DNA of 50,229 bases, from positions 1 to 50,229 of IMG/VR virus record IMGVR_UViG_3300042469_000137. One strand, given 5' to 3'. The position numbers and the translations under genes were made by a program. The notes beneath the pieces are model-generated. The model was not told the origin of the DNA and did not search any database. It worked only from the letters and a program-made list of their open reading frames with translations. Positions 41,101-48,453 of the stretch are shown piece by piece; position 1 is the first letter of the stretch; each line of letters begins with the position of its first letter. Source of the DNA: a virus.

Positions 41101-44100
41101 ATGGCAGATAAAGATTTCGTCGTAAAAAATGGTCTAGTTACCGGAACTAATAACGTCACAATAGGTAACTCAGTATATATAGTTGCCAATGGCAACGTCG
41201 GCGTTGGCACTGATACCCCTAATGCTCTGGTGACTATTGTAGGTCCAACCACTAACGCAACTAATTTAAATATTAATGGTTTGACAGTAACTTATAATAG
41301 TAACACGTTTAATAATTCTTCCAATGTAGGCGGAGCTGCTATTGGTGGATATAATGCTAACGGTTTTGGCGTTTTAGGTAGATCTGGTCCTGGTATAGGC
41401 GTTATTGGTGTTGCTAATGTTGGTGGTGGATATGGCGTTGGAGGTTACGCCCATTCAACGGCAGATTCTTTTTCGGTCGCAGGCTATTTTCTCAACCAAA
41501 GTAATGGTATTGGCGTTAGAGCAGCATCAGTTTCTGGTAGACCGTTCGTTGTTGCTAATGCCACAGTAGATATTATGACTGTGATTTCTAATGGTAATAT
41601 TGGTATAGGAGATTCTTCTCCTGCAGTTAGATTAGTTGTTAATGGATCAATCAATGCTACTAGTATAAACGCTGCTTCTTATACAGTTGGAACATCATTC
41701 ACTGCTAATTCTACTCTAGTAAACGTTGTTTCTTTATCAGTTTCTACTAACACATCTACCTTCGGTACAGCAGCCCGAATAGTTGCTAACGGCAACATCG
41801 GTATAGGAACTGCTACCCCTAATTCTCTAGTAACTATTGTAGGTCCGGCTGCTAATGCAACCAATTTAGATATTAATGGTTTGACAGTAACTTATAATAG
41901 TAACACATTCACTAATTCGGTAAATACTGGTGCTGCAGCTATTGGTGGATATAATGCTAACGGTTTTGGTGTTCTTGGTAAATCAGGGGCTGGTATAGGC
42001 GTTATTGGTGTTGCTAATGTTGGTGGCGGTCAAGGAGTTGCAGGTTACGCCCATTCAACGGCAGATTCTTCTTCAATTGCAGGATATTTCTTTAATCAAA
42101 GTAATGGTACTGGAGTCTATGCTAGATCTTTTGGCGGTAGACCATTCGTTGCTGCTAGTAATACTGCAGAATATATGAGCATTTCAGCTAACGGTAATAT
42201 TGGTATAGGAGATTCAACCCCTGCAGTTAGATTAGTTGTTAATGGATCAATCAATGCTACTAGTATAAACGCAGTTTCTCATACAGTTGGAACATCATTC
42301 ACTGCCAATTCTACTCTAGTAAACGCTGTTTCGCTAGTAGTGTCAACTAACACTTCTACTTTTGGCACAGCAGCCCGAATAGTTGCCAATGGTAACATTG
42401 GCGTTGGTACTGCTACTCCTGGTGAAAAAATTACTGTCATTAGTACCGATAGTACAGGGGCTGCGGGATTTCAAACTTTATCTGGAACTGCGACAGCTCT
42501 GGGAGCTGCAGCTAATGCTGGCGTTGGAGCTTATATCCAATCTAGAACTGGTAGGCCATTAGTTGTTGCTAATAATACTACAGAATTTTTCCAAGTTGTT
42601 GCTAATGGCAACGTCGGCGTTGGCACTGCTACCCCTAATTCTCTAGTAACTATTGTAGGCCCAACCGCTAATGCTACTAACCTAGATATTAATGGTCTAA
42701 CAGTTACCTATAATAGTAACACATTCACCAGTTCTTCTAATGTAGGCGGAGCTGCTATTGGTGGGTATAACGCCAATGGTTTTGCTGTTCTTGGTAGATC
42801 TAGCGCTGGTATAGGTATTGTTGGAGTTGCTAACTCTGGTAGCGGTATTGCTATTGCAGGTTATGCTCATGCAACAACTAATTCTTCTGCGCATGCAGGT
42901 TTTTTCTTGAATTCAAGTAATGGAATTGGCGTTAGAGCGGCGGTCTCAACAGGTGGTAGACCTTTCGTTGCTTCTAATGCTACTGTAGAATTTATGTCTG
43001 TTGAAGCTAATGGCAACATTGGTTTCGGCAATTCATCGCCTAGATCTAAATTACATATAACCAGAAGTTCGGGCGCCAGCGCCGCTGGCGAAATATATTT
43101 GGATGAAGGTTTATATTGGTCCATGTTGAACAGTCGGTCGACCGTTGGCGCTTGGAATCCATTAGTACAAACTAATGATCATACTTTAATATATTCTGAT
43201 GGTTCGGCTGATACTGGCGCTTTGGTCATTGGACCATGGTCTTCTGATAACAAAGGTATGCGTATCGCTAGTAATGGTAGCATTGGTATTGGTACTGCTA
43301 CTCCTGGCGAAAGAATTACTGTAATTAGCGCCGATGGTAGAGGAGCTGGATTTTTTCTATCCAATACAGGTAATGGTTTGAGTAGCAAAACTGAAAATGG
43401 TTTTGCTGGAATTATTGGTGTATCTAACTCTAGTTCATCATCTGTCGCTATTGCTGGTTACGCTAATACTGGATATGGTGGTTATTTTCAAACTTTCTTT
43501 GGGACGCAGACAGCTCTAGCAGCTGTAGCTAATGCTGGAGTTGCAGTTTACGCTCAATCCGGAACTGGTAGACCATTAGTTGTTGCTAATAATACTGTAG
43601 AATTTATGTCTGTTCAAGCTAATGGCGCTGTTTTATTTGCTGGCACTCATCATAATATATCCAGTCTCGGTGGAGTTTTTAGGACTGGCGCTGGCGATTA
43701 TGGTGTTAGAATTTATCCAGGTGGCGGTAGTGATTCGAATACTGCTATATTACAATTCACAAACGCTGCTCAAAATACACAAACAGCCCAAATCGCAGTA
43801 AATTCTGCAGGTCTTTTTGTGGGTACTTCTGTTAGCACCTCTGTTTATTTTGTAGCCGGTGGTTCAGTAAAGGCCACATTAGATCCAAGTGGTAATTTCG
43901 TCGCCAATGGTAATATTACTGCATTTGGCGCGACTTCCGACGAAAGATTGAAAGAAAATATTACACCATTTTCAAACACACTAGATAAAGTAAAAAGACT
44001 TCAAGGCGTTACTTATAATTGGAAAAAAGGAACCGCTGAACGTGATTTTGCTGGTATCAATAATGATATTGGTTTGATTGCACAGAACGTCCAAGAAGTA

Positions 44101-44238
44101 TTTCCAGATCTAGTTCGTGAAAGCGAAGACGGTTATCTTTCTTTGCGCGATAGAGGTTTGTTTGCAATTCTAATCGAAGCAATCAAAGAACAACAAAATC
44201 AAATTGATGAACTTAAAAAAATGTTGGAGAATAAATAA
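41101..44238 (+). CDS. Long tail fibre with 600-bp repeats and C-terminal S74 chaperone
   Basis: A 1045-residue fibre. It begins DKDFVVKNGLVTGTNNVTIG, a common fibre head ('dfivknGl.v...'). The body is built of modules NGNVGVGTDTPNALVTIVG, GLTVTYNSNTFNNSSNVGG, AAIGGYNANGFGVLGRSGPG and GRPFVVANATVDIMTV, repeated two full times and partly a third. Residues 938-1045 are a Peptidase_S74 chaperone: GATSDERLKENITPFSNTLD (Ser946, Lys951 dyad), LQGVTYNWKKGTAERDFAGI, then IGLIAQNVQEVFPDLV and a final coiled coil (EAIKEQQNQIDELKKMLE). It would trimerise and self-cleave at Ser946. The stop overlaps the ATG of the Gly-rich adhesin gene. Confidence 0.9.
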   Translation: MADKDFVVKNGLVTGTNNVTIGNSVYIVANGNVGVGTDTPNALVTIVGPTTNATNLNINGLTVTYNSNTFNNSSNVGGAAIGGYNANGFGVLGRSGPGIGVIGVANVGGGYGVGGYAHSTADSFSVAGYFLNQSNGIGVRAASVSGRPFVVANATVDIMTVISNGNIGIGDSSPAVRLVVNGSINATSINAASYTVGTSFTANSTLVNVVSLSVSTNTSTFGTAARIVANGNIGIGTATPNSLVTIVGPAANATNLDINGLTVTYNSNTFTNSVNTGAAAIGGYNANGFGVLGKSGAGIGVIGVANVGGGQGVAGYAHSTADSSSIAGYFFNQSNGTGVYARSFGGRPFVAASNTAEYMSISANGNIGIGDSTPAVRLVVNGSINATSINAVSHTVGTSFTANSTLVNAVSLVVSTNTSTFGTAARIVANGNIGVGTATPGEKITVISTDSTGAAGFQTLSGTATALGAAANAGVGAYIQSRTGRPLVVANNTTEFFQVVANGNVGVGTATPNSLVTIVGPTANATNLDINGLTVTYNSNTFTSSSNVGGAAIGGYNANGFAVLGRSSAGIGIVGVANSGSGIAIAGYAHATTNSSAHAGFFLNSSNGIGVRAAVSTGGRPFVASNATVEFMSVEANGNIGFGNSSPRSKLHITRSSGASAAGEIYLDEGLYWSMLNSRSTVGAWNPLVQTNDHTLIYSDGSADTGALVIGPWSSDNKGMRIASNGSIGIGTATPGERITVISADGRGAGFFLSNTGNGLSSKTENGFAGIIGVSNSSSSSVAIAGYANTGYGGYFQTFFGTQTALAAVANAGVAVYAQSGTGRPLVVANNTVEFMSVQANGAVLFAGTHHNISSLGGVFRTGAGDYGVRIYPGGGSDSNTAILQFTNAAQNTQTAQIAVNSAGLFVGTSVSTSVYFVAGGSVKATLDPSGNFVANGNITAFGATSDERLKENITPFSNTLDKVKRLQGVTYNWKKGTAERDFAGINNDIGLIAQNVQEVFPDLVRESEDGYLSLRDRGLFAILIEAIKEQQNQIDELKKMLENK
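41191..42390 (+). repeat. Two tandem 600-bp coding repeats (plus a partial third)
   Basis: The unit starting at 41191 recurs at 41791 with an exact 600-base period, and the boundary sequence recurs again at 42391. Long stretches are identical between copies, for example around 41640-41700 and 42240-42300. After 42391 the third copy switches to another module for 216 bases, then the same 'GNVGVGTATPNSLVTIVG' module resumes at 42607 and runs to about 42990. All are in frame. This is a site prone to recombination, or to assembly collapse. Confidence 0.9.
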
Positions 44239-44954
44239 TGCCAACACCGAGTACTGGCGCTATATCATTTTCTGACATTGCAAGTATTGTTTATAACAAT
44301 GCAACAGCTCAAATAAGTTTAAATGATACTAATGTTAGAATTTTATTAGATGTTCCTACTAGTGCAGCGCAGATAAGTATGACAAATGCACGAGGCAAAC
44401 CTGTAGCAGGAAGTAATAGTTACAGCACTCCTGGAACGTATACATTTCTAACTCTTCCATATCAAACATTAAATGTTGATGTCAGAGGTGCTGGTGGCGG
44501 CGGTGGAGGTGGCGGAACATTTTTTTACCCATGCGGGTTTTTAGGCGATTGCCCTGGTTTGCCTGGCACAAATGGCGGAGAATCAAGATTTGTTTCTTCA
44601 ACTCCAGTAATTGGAGGAGGCGGGTTTGGTGGAAATAGTGCACCGGGGTGCGGCGGAAGTGGTCCTGGGGGAGGAAACGGAACTGGTTCTGGTGGCACTA
44701 ATCAAGGCGCAGGCGGCGGCGCTGGTGGCGCTGGAGGAGATCCAAATGGTGGATGCGGCGGCCTATCGGGTGGTACAGGAAATAGACAGACTAAATCTTG
44801 GACTTTCAATTCTACAGCGGGTCATCCTACTTGGTCAACAAGTTATCAGGTAGTAGTAGGTCAAGGCGGCGCTGGTGGTGGCGGAAATCCTACATGGGGC
44901 GGCGGCACCGGTGGAACAGGTGCCAATGGTTCTGTTTTGATATCTTGGAGTTAA
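44238..44954 (+). CDS. Gly-rich receptor-binding adhesin candidate
   Basis: A 238-residue protein. The N-terminus (PSTGAISFSDIASIVYNNAT, then ISLNDTNVRILLDVPTSAAQ and ISMTNARGK) is a widespread phage tail module ('g.IsfsdI...f.....islsd..vr.l.g..sg.IsmsdfrGk'). Residues about 60-85 form a beta strand block (YSTPGTYTFLTLPYQTLNVD). Residues 85-238 are Gly-rich with about seven Gly clusters and paired Cys (YPCGFLGDCPG, PGCGGSG, GGCGGLSG), ending VVVGQGGAGGGGN and GANGSVLISWS. Gly clusters like these form stacked polyglycine-II helices in gp38-type adhesins. Its start overlaps the stop of an S74 fibre, mirroring the gp37-gp38 arrangement. The adhesin function is an inference. Confidence 0.72.
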   Translation: MPTPSTGAISFSDIASIVYNNATAQISLNDTNVRILLDVPTSAAQISMTNARGKPVAGSNSYSTPGTYTFLTLPYQTLNVDVRGAGGGGGGGGTFFYPCGFLGDCPGLPGTNGGESRFVSSTPVIGGGGFGGNSAPGCGGSGPGGGNGTGSGGTNQGAGGGAGGAGGDPNGGCGGLSGGTGNRQTKSWTFNSTAGHPTWSTSYQVVVGQGGAGGGGNPTWGGGTGGTGANGSVLISWS

Positions 44955-44956
44955 AC

Positions 44957-45514
44957 ATGACAGAAAAATTTTTTATTCAAATTAAAAACAATAAACCATA
45001 TGAGCACCCGATTGCAGAATGGAACATGAGATTACTTTTTTCAGATTTTGATCCTGACAATCCACCAGAAGGTTATGCTAGATTTATAAGAAAGCCATTA
45101 CCAGACGTCGCAATTCATCAAAAACTTTCTTCTGTTCATTATATTAGTGACGAGGAGTTATCTAAAGAATACAATACTGAAATATGGACAGATCATTACG
45201 AAATAACATCGCTTTCTGAAGAAGAAATAATACAATTAGCTATTCAATCTGTAAAAGATTATAATGAGAACATGAGAAAAATTATGAATGCGCCGTATTC
45301 TGCGCCTGACGATGGCAATTATTATATTTGGTCTGTTTCTTCTAACAATTGGATTAAAAAACCTGAGAATTTTGATGAATTGTTATCAAAATATTATAAA
45401 AAAATAAAAGAATACGGATTATTAGAAACTAGACCCGAAGACTTAGATAAAATAGACAAAACACAATTATTAGAATTGCAGAATTTATTTAACGAACTTG
45501 TGATTGATAAATAG
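44957..45514 (+). CDS. Conserved fibre-associated protein, possible assembly factor
   Basis: A 185-residue protein. The chosen ATG at 44957 has TTGGAG just upstream and opens FFIQIKNNKPYEHPIAEWNM. A longer in-frame start at 44798 would add 53 residues that are only a frame-shifted reading of the Gly-rich gene. The pattern 'FDPDNPPEGYARFIRKPLPD' (about residues 28-47) is common in proteins next to fibre genes of T4-like marine phages. The middle has an acidic helix (SLSEEEIIQLAIQSVKDYNE) and the C-terminus is helical and charged. It starts 2 bases after the adhesin stop. Role unknown; a tail-fibre assembly helper is the favoured guess. Confidence 0.65.
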   Translation: MTEKFFIQIKNNKPYEHPIAEWNMRLLFSDFDPDNPPEGYARFIRKPLPDVAIHQKLSSVHYISDEELSKEYNTEIWTDHYEITSLSEEEIIQLAIQSVKDYNENMRKIMNAPYSAPDDGNYYIWSVSSNNWIKKPENFDELLSKYYKKIKEYGLLETRPEDLDKIDKTQLLELQNLFNELVIDK

Positions 45515-45516
45515 TC

Positions 45517-45720
45517 ATGAAAGACGTTAAAGAAGTTTGGAAAGAAAGAAGTAAAAAATCTAAAGAAAGATTAGAAGTTTGCAATCAATGCGAAAAATTC
45601 GATAAGACATTTTTTACATGTAAAGAATGTGGATGTTTTATGAAATTTAAAACTCTATTCCCCGAATCTAGATGTCCGCTCGCTAAGTGGAATAGTTACT
45701 CAGAAAATCAGGAACAATAA
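45517..45720 (+). CDS. Small Cys-rich zinc-ribbon-like protein
   Basis: A 67-residue protein with a basic helix (residues 1-20) followed by Cys22-x2-Cys25, Cys35-x2-Cys38-x-Cys40 and Cys53, a likely zinc ribbon (VCNQCEKF, FTCKECGCFM, SRCPLAKW). Proteins of the pattern 'R...C..C..........C..CGCfm..K.......CP..kW' recur in T4-like marine phages near structural genes; their function is not known to me. It begins 2 bases after the preceding stop and ends directly at the gp13 start. Nucleic-acid or protein binding is possible. Confidence 0.75.
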   Translation: MKDVKEVWKERSKKSKERLEVCNQCEKFDKTFFTCKECGCFMKFKTLFPESRCPLAKWNSYSENQEQ

Positions 45721-46461
45721 ATGGCAATCCCAACAACAAGAGCAGAATTTGTTGAAAATTGTTTACGAAGATTGGGTAAACCAGTCATCGAAATAAACGT
45801 TGACGATGACCAAGTTTCCGATCGTATTGACGAAGCTCTACGATATTTTTGGGATTATCACTTTGATGGTTCTGAAAAAACATATTACAAAAGACAAATT
45901 GATCAAACTGATATAGATAACAAGTATATTACGCTTCCAGAAAATATTATTGGCGCTGTAAACATTTTTCCTCTTGGTTCAGCTCTTGGTTTGAACAACT
46001 TATTCAATATTCGTTATCAAATTGCGCTTAATGATCTTTATACTCTAACATCTGTTTCAATGGTTCCATATTATATGGCCATGAATCATGTTCAGTTTCT
46101 TGAACAGATGCTAGTCGGTCAACAACCATTGAGATACAATCGTCATATTAATAAACTATATATTGATATGTCTTGGGATCAAATTGCTGTTGGTAATTAT
46201 TTAATCGTTGAAGCATATCAAGTCGTAGATCCTGATGTTTATACTGATGCATGGGCTGATAGATGGTTAGGTAGATATGCAGCTTGTTTAATCAAACAGC
46301 AATGGGGTCAAAACCTTAAGAAGTTTGAAGGTATGAAAATGCCAGGTGGACTGACTTTTAATGGTCAAAAAATATACGATGAAGCCACTCAGGAAAGAGC
46401 AGATCTAGAGCGTGAAATGATTTACAGCTATAGTTTACCAGCAACCGATATGATCGGATAA
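45721..46461 (+). CDS. gp13: Neck protein gp13
   Basis: A 246-residue protein (T4 gp13 has 309), one of the head-completion proteins that closes the portal after packaging. The family pattern is clear: TRAEFVENCLRRLGKPVIEI, then DDDQVSDRIDEALRYFWDYH (residues 6-46), followed by KYITLPENIIGAVNIFPLG. The conserved C-terminal segment is VDPDVYTDAWADRWLGRYAA, CLIKQQWGQNLKKFEGMKMP, GGLTFNG, which is typical of gp13 in marine T4-like phages. It is first in the gp13-gp14-gp15-gp16-gp17 run. Confidence 0.9.
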   Translation: MAIPTTRAEFVENCLRRLGKPVIEINVDDDQVSDRIDEALRYFWDYHFDGSEKTYYKRQIDQTDIDNKYITLPENIIGAVNIFPLGSALGLNNLFNIRYQIALNDLYTLTSVSMVPYYMAMNHVQFLEQMLVGQQPLRYNRHINKLYIDMSWDQIAVGNYLIVEAYQVVDPDVYTDAWADRWLGRYAACLIKQQWGQNLKKFEGMKMPGGLTFNGQKIYDEATQERADLEREMIYSYSLPATDMIG

Positions 46462-46463
46462 TC

Positions 46464-47192
46464 ATGGCCACCAATTTTTTCTTCAATAATTTTCAAGCAT
46501 CTCAGGAGCAGCTGCTTCTTGAGAATTTGATTGTTGAATCAATAAAAATATACGGCCACGATATATACTACGTTCCACGTAAATTAAATAATTACGATGA
46601 CGTTTATGGAGCAGACGATCAATCTTCATATGAAGTAGCATATCCAATAGAAATGTATATTAAATCTATTGATGGATTCAGCGGCGATCAAGAATTCCTT
46701 TCTAAGTTTGGCGTTGAAATCCGTAATCAAGTTGTGTTCTCGGTCGCTCGTAGAATTTTTAACGATGAAGTCGGAGAGTTTACTACTCAGGTAAGACCAA
46801 ACGAAGGAGACTTAATTTGGTTTCCATTAAATCAAAGAGCCTTTCAAATAAAATATGTAAACAAGTATGAAATGTTCTATCAGCTTGGAGCTTTGCAGAC
46901 ATGGGAAATGACCTGTGAAGTATTCGAGTATTCAGGCGAACTTATTAATACTGGTATTCCTGAAATAGATGCTATTCAGAAAAAGTATGATACTAATATT
47001 CTTGATTGGGTCATTAAACAAGAAAGTTCAATCAAAACTCCTATCTTAACTGAAGACGGAGATTACATAGTTCTGGAAAATTCTTCAATGAACGATCTTA
47101 TACCTGCTTCTGATAATGATGAAATACAACAAGAGTCAGATTTATTTGTAGACTTTAGTTCAATAGATCCATTTAGCGAAGGTAAAATTTAA
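46464..47192 (+). CDS. gp14: Neck protein gp14
   Basis: A 242-residue protein (T4 gp14 has 256) that with gp13 forms the neck. The signature is NNFQASQEQLLLENLIVESI, then KIYGHDIYYVPRKLNNYDDV (about residues 8-47) and YPIEMYIKSIDGFSGDQEFL, followed by FGVEIRNQVVFSVARRIF. WFPLNQRAFQIKYVNKYEMF and ALQTWEMTCEVFEYSGE complete the conserved core. The acidic C-terminus (residues 205-240) is less conserved. It starts 2 bases after gp13 and overlaps gp15 by one base. Confidence 0.92.
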   Translation: MATNFFFNNFQASQEQLLLENLIVESIKIYGHDIYYVPRKLNNYDDVYGADDQSSYEVAYPIEMYIKSIDGFSGDQEFLSKFGVEIRNQVVFSVARRIFNDEVGEFTTQVRPNEGDLIWFPLNQRAFQIKYVNKYEMFYQLGALQTWEMTCEVFEYSGELINTGIPEIDAIQKKYDTNILDWVIKQESSIKTPILTEDGDYIVLENSSMNDLIPASDNDEIQQESDLFVDFSSIDPFSEGKI

Positions 47193-48049
47193 TGTTTGGT
47201 TCACCGTTTTATTTTGGTCTTATAAGAAAATATGTAATTCTCATGGGAACTTTGCTAAATCAGATTCGTATTACTAGAACAAACACAGCCGGGGATGTTA
47301 CTGCTCTTTTAAGAGTGCCAATTACATATGCTCCTAAAGATAAAATGCTGGCTCGTATTACACAAGATCCAGGTTTAGACGCCCAAACAGCAGTAGCGCC
47401 ATTGCCTATGATCTCTTTCGAGATGGGCAAAATGGTTTACGATGGCTCTAGAAAATTAAACACTATTGGTAAGGTTTCTGTCAAAGACGCTACTGACGCT
47501 GATAAGTTCAAATATCAATATAATCCTGTTCCTTACAATATAGATTTTAAGGTTTTTATCTACGCTAAAAACGCTGAAGATGGAACTAAAATTATTGAAC
47601 AGATACTTCCATATTTTACTCCAGATTGGACTACCACTTGTAATTTAATTCCTGAAGTTAATGTTACAATGGACATACCAATCATTCTAAATAACATTAG
47701 TTATTCTGATAATTACGATGGAGCTTATACTGAAAGAAGAGCTATAATTTGGCAGTTGGACTTTGTTTTGAAGGGGTATCTTTACGGACCTGTTAAATCT
47801 TCTGGTATCATTAAGTTCGTCAGAACACAGTTTTATATACCCTCTACAAATACTGCCGCTCAGGGTAGAGGTATAACTCAAATGGCAGAGAAGGTAACAG
47901 TTCAGCCAGGTTTAGACGCTAATGGCAATCCTATAAATTACTATGGTGGCCCAAACGCCAACACAGGAACTGTGCCTTATATTGAAATAAATTCTGATGA
48001 TGATTATGGTTTCATAACTCAAATCTATAACACTGATGAGATTGAATGA
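47192..48049 (+). CDS. gp15: Tail terminator / sheath stabiliser gp15
   Basis: A 285-residue protein (T4 gp15 has 272) forming the hexameric ring that ends the tail and stabilises the sheath. The start at 47192 is supported by the match of MFGSPFYFGLIRKYVILMGT to T4 gp15 (MFG.F......RRYATLMG) and by its TAATG junction with gp14. Further matches are LLRVPITYAPKDKMLARI and RKLNTIGKVSVKDATD, then KFKYQYNPVPYNIDFKVFIY, GTKIIEQILPYFTPDWTTTC and RRAIIWQLDFVLKGYLYGPV. The gene overlaps gp16 by 4 bases. Confidence 0.93.
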   Translation: MFGSPFYFGLIRKYVILMGTLLNQIRITRTNTAGDVTALLRVPITYAPKDKMLARITQDPGLDAQTAVAPLPMISFEMGKMVYDGSRKLNTIGKVSVKDATDADKFKYQYNPVPYNIDFKVFIYAKNAEDGTKIIEQILPYFTPDWTTTCNLIPEVNVTMDIPIILNNISYSDNYDGAYTERRAIIWQLDFVLKGYLYGPVKSSGIIKFVRTQFYIPSTNTAAQGRGITQMAEKVTVQPGLDANGNPINYYGGPNANTGTVPYIEINSDDDYGFITQIYNTDEIE

Positions 48050-48453
48050 CAGAAAAAAATGATGAAACGGATAAGAATCTTACTCCGTTACAATATGAAA
48101 AACAAATTGACAATTTGATAGCAAAAGCTCATGATGATTCTGCTAGAAGTGATTTCGAAGCAGCTCGAGCTAATCTTTACGAAGTTATTCAAACAGGTCA
48201 AGAAGCAATTGATAAGCTATCTGAAATAGCTGGTCAATCGCAGCATCCACGTGCGTTCGAAGTTCTTGCTAAGTTGATGGATACAGTTGTCAACACCAAT
48301 AAAGAACTGTTAGAATTACAAACAAAAATAAGAGACATTGACGCTAAGGATTCTCCTATAAGCGAAAAAGCTCAGACTATCAATAACAATCTATTTGTAG
48401 GATCGACAGCAGAGTTACAAAAAGTTCTTAAGGATATGAAGAACAATGAATGA
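48046..48453 (+). CDS. gp16: Terminase small subunit gp16
   Basis: A 135-residue protein (T4 gp16 has 164), the ring-forming small terminase subunit that starts packaging and regulates gp17. The central region is helical with the family pattern DDSARSDFEAARANLYEVIQ, TGQEAIDKLSEIAGQSQHPR, then AFEVLAKLMDTVVNTNKELL and LQTKIRDID (about residues 30-105). The end has AQTINNNLFVGSTAELQKVL. The ATGA overlap with gp15 and the 8-base overlap with gp17 indicate coupled translation of the packaging genes. Confidence 0.9.
   Translation: MTEKNDETDKNLTPLQYEKQIDNLIAKAHDDSARSDFEAARANLYEVIQTGQEAIDKLSEIAGQSQHPRAFEVLAKLMDTVVNTNKELLELQTKIRDIDAKDSPISEKAQTINNNLFVGSTAELQKVLKDMKNNE

Noticed and set aside
44798-44956. 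Upstream extension of the 185-residue gene to 44798
   Set aside because: The added 53 residues (Arg/Trp-rich) are a shifted reading of the Gly-rich adhesin. ATG at 44957 has a good ribosome binding site and starts the conserved pattern.
45506-45513. GATAAATA as a late promoter before the zinc-ribbon gene
   Set aside because: Transcription would begin after the start codon at 45517. It could serve gp13, but a single mismatched element inside coding sequence is weak evidence.
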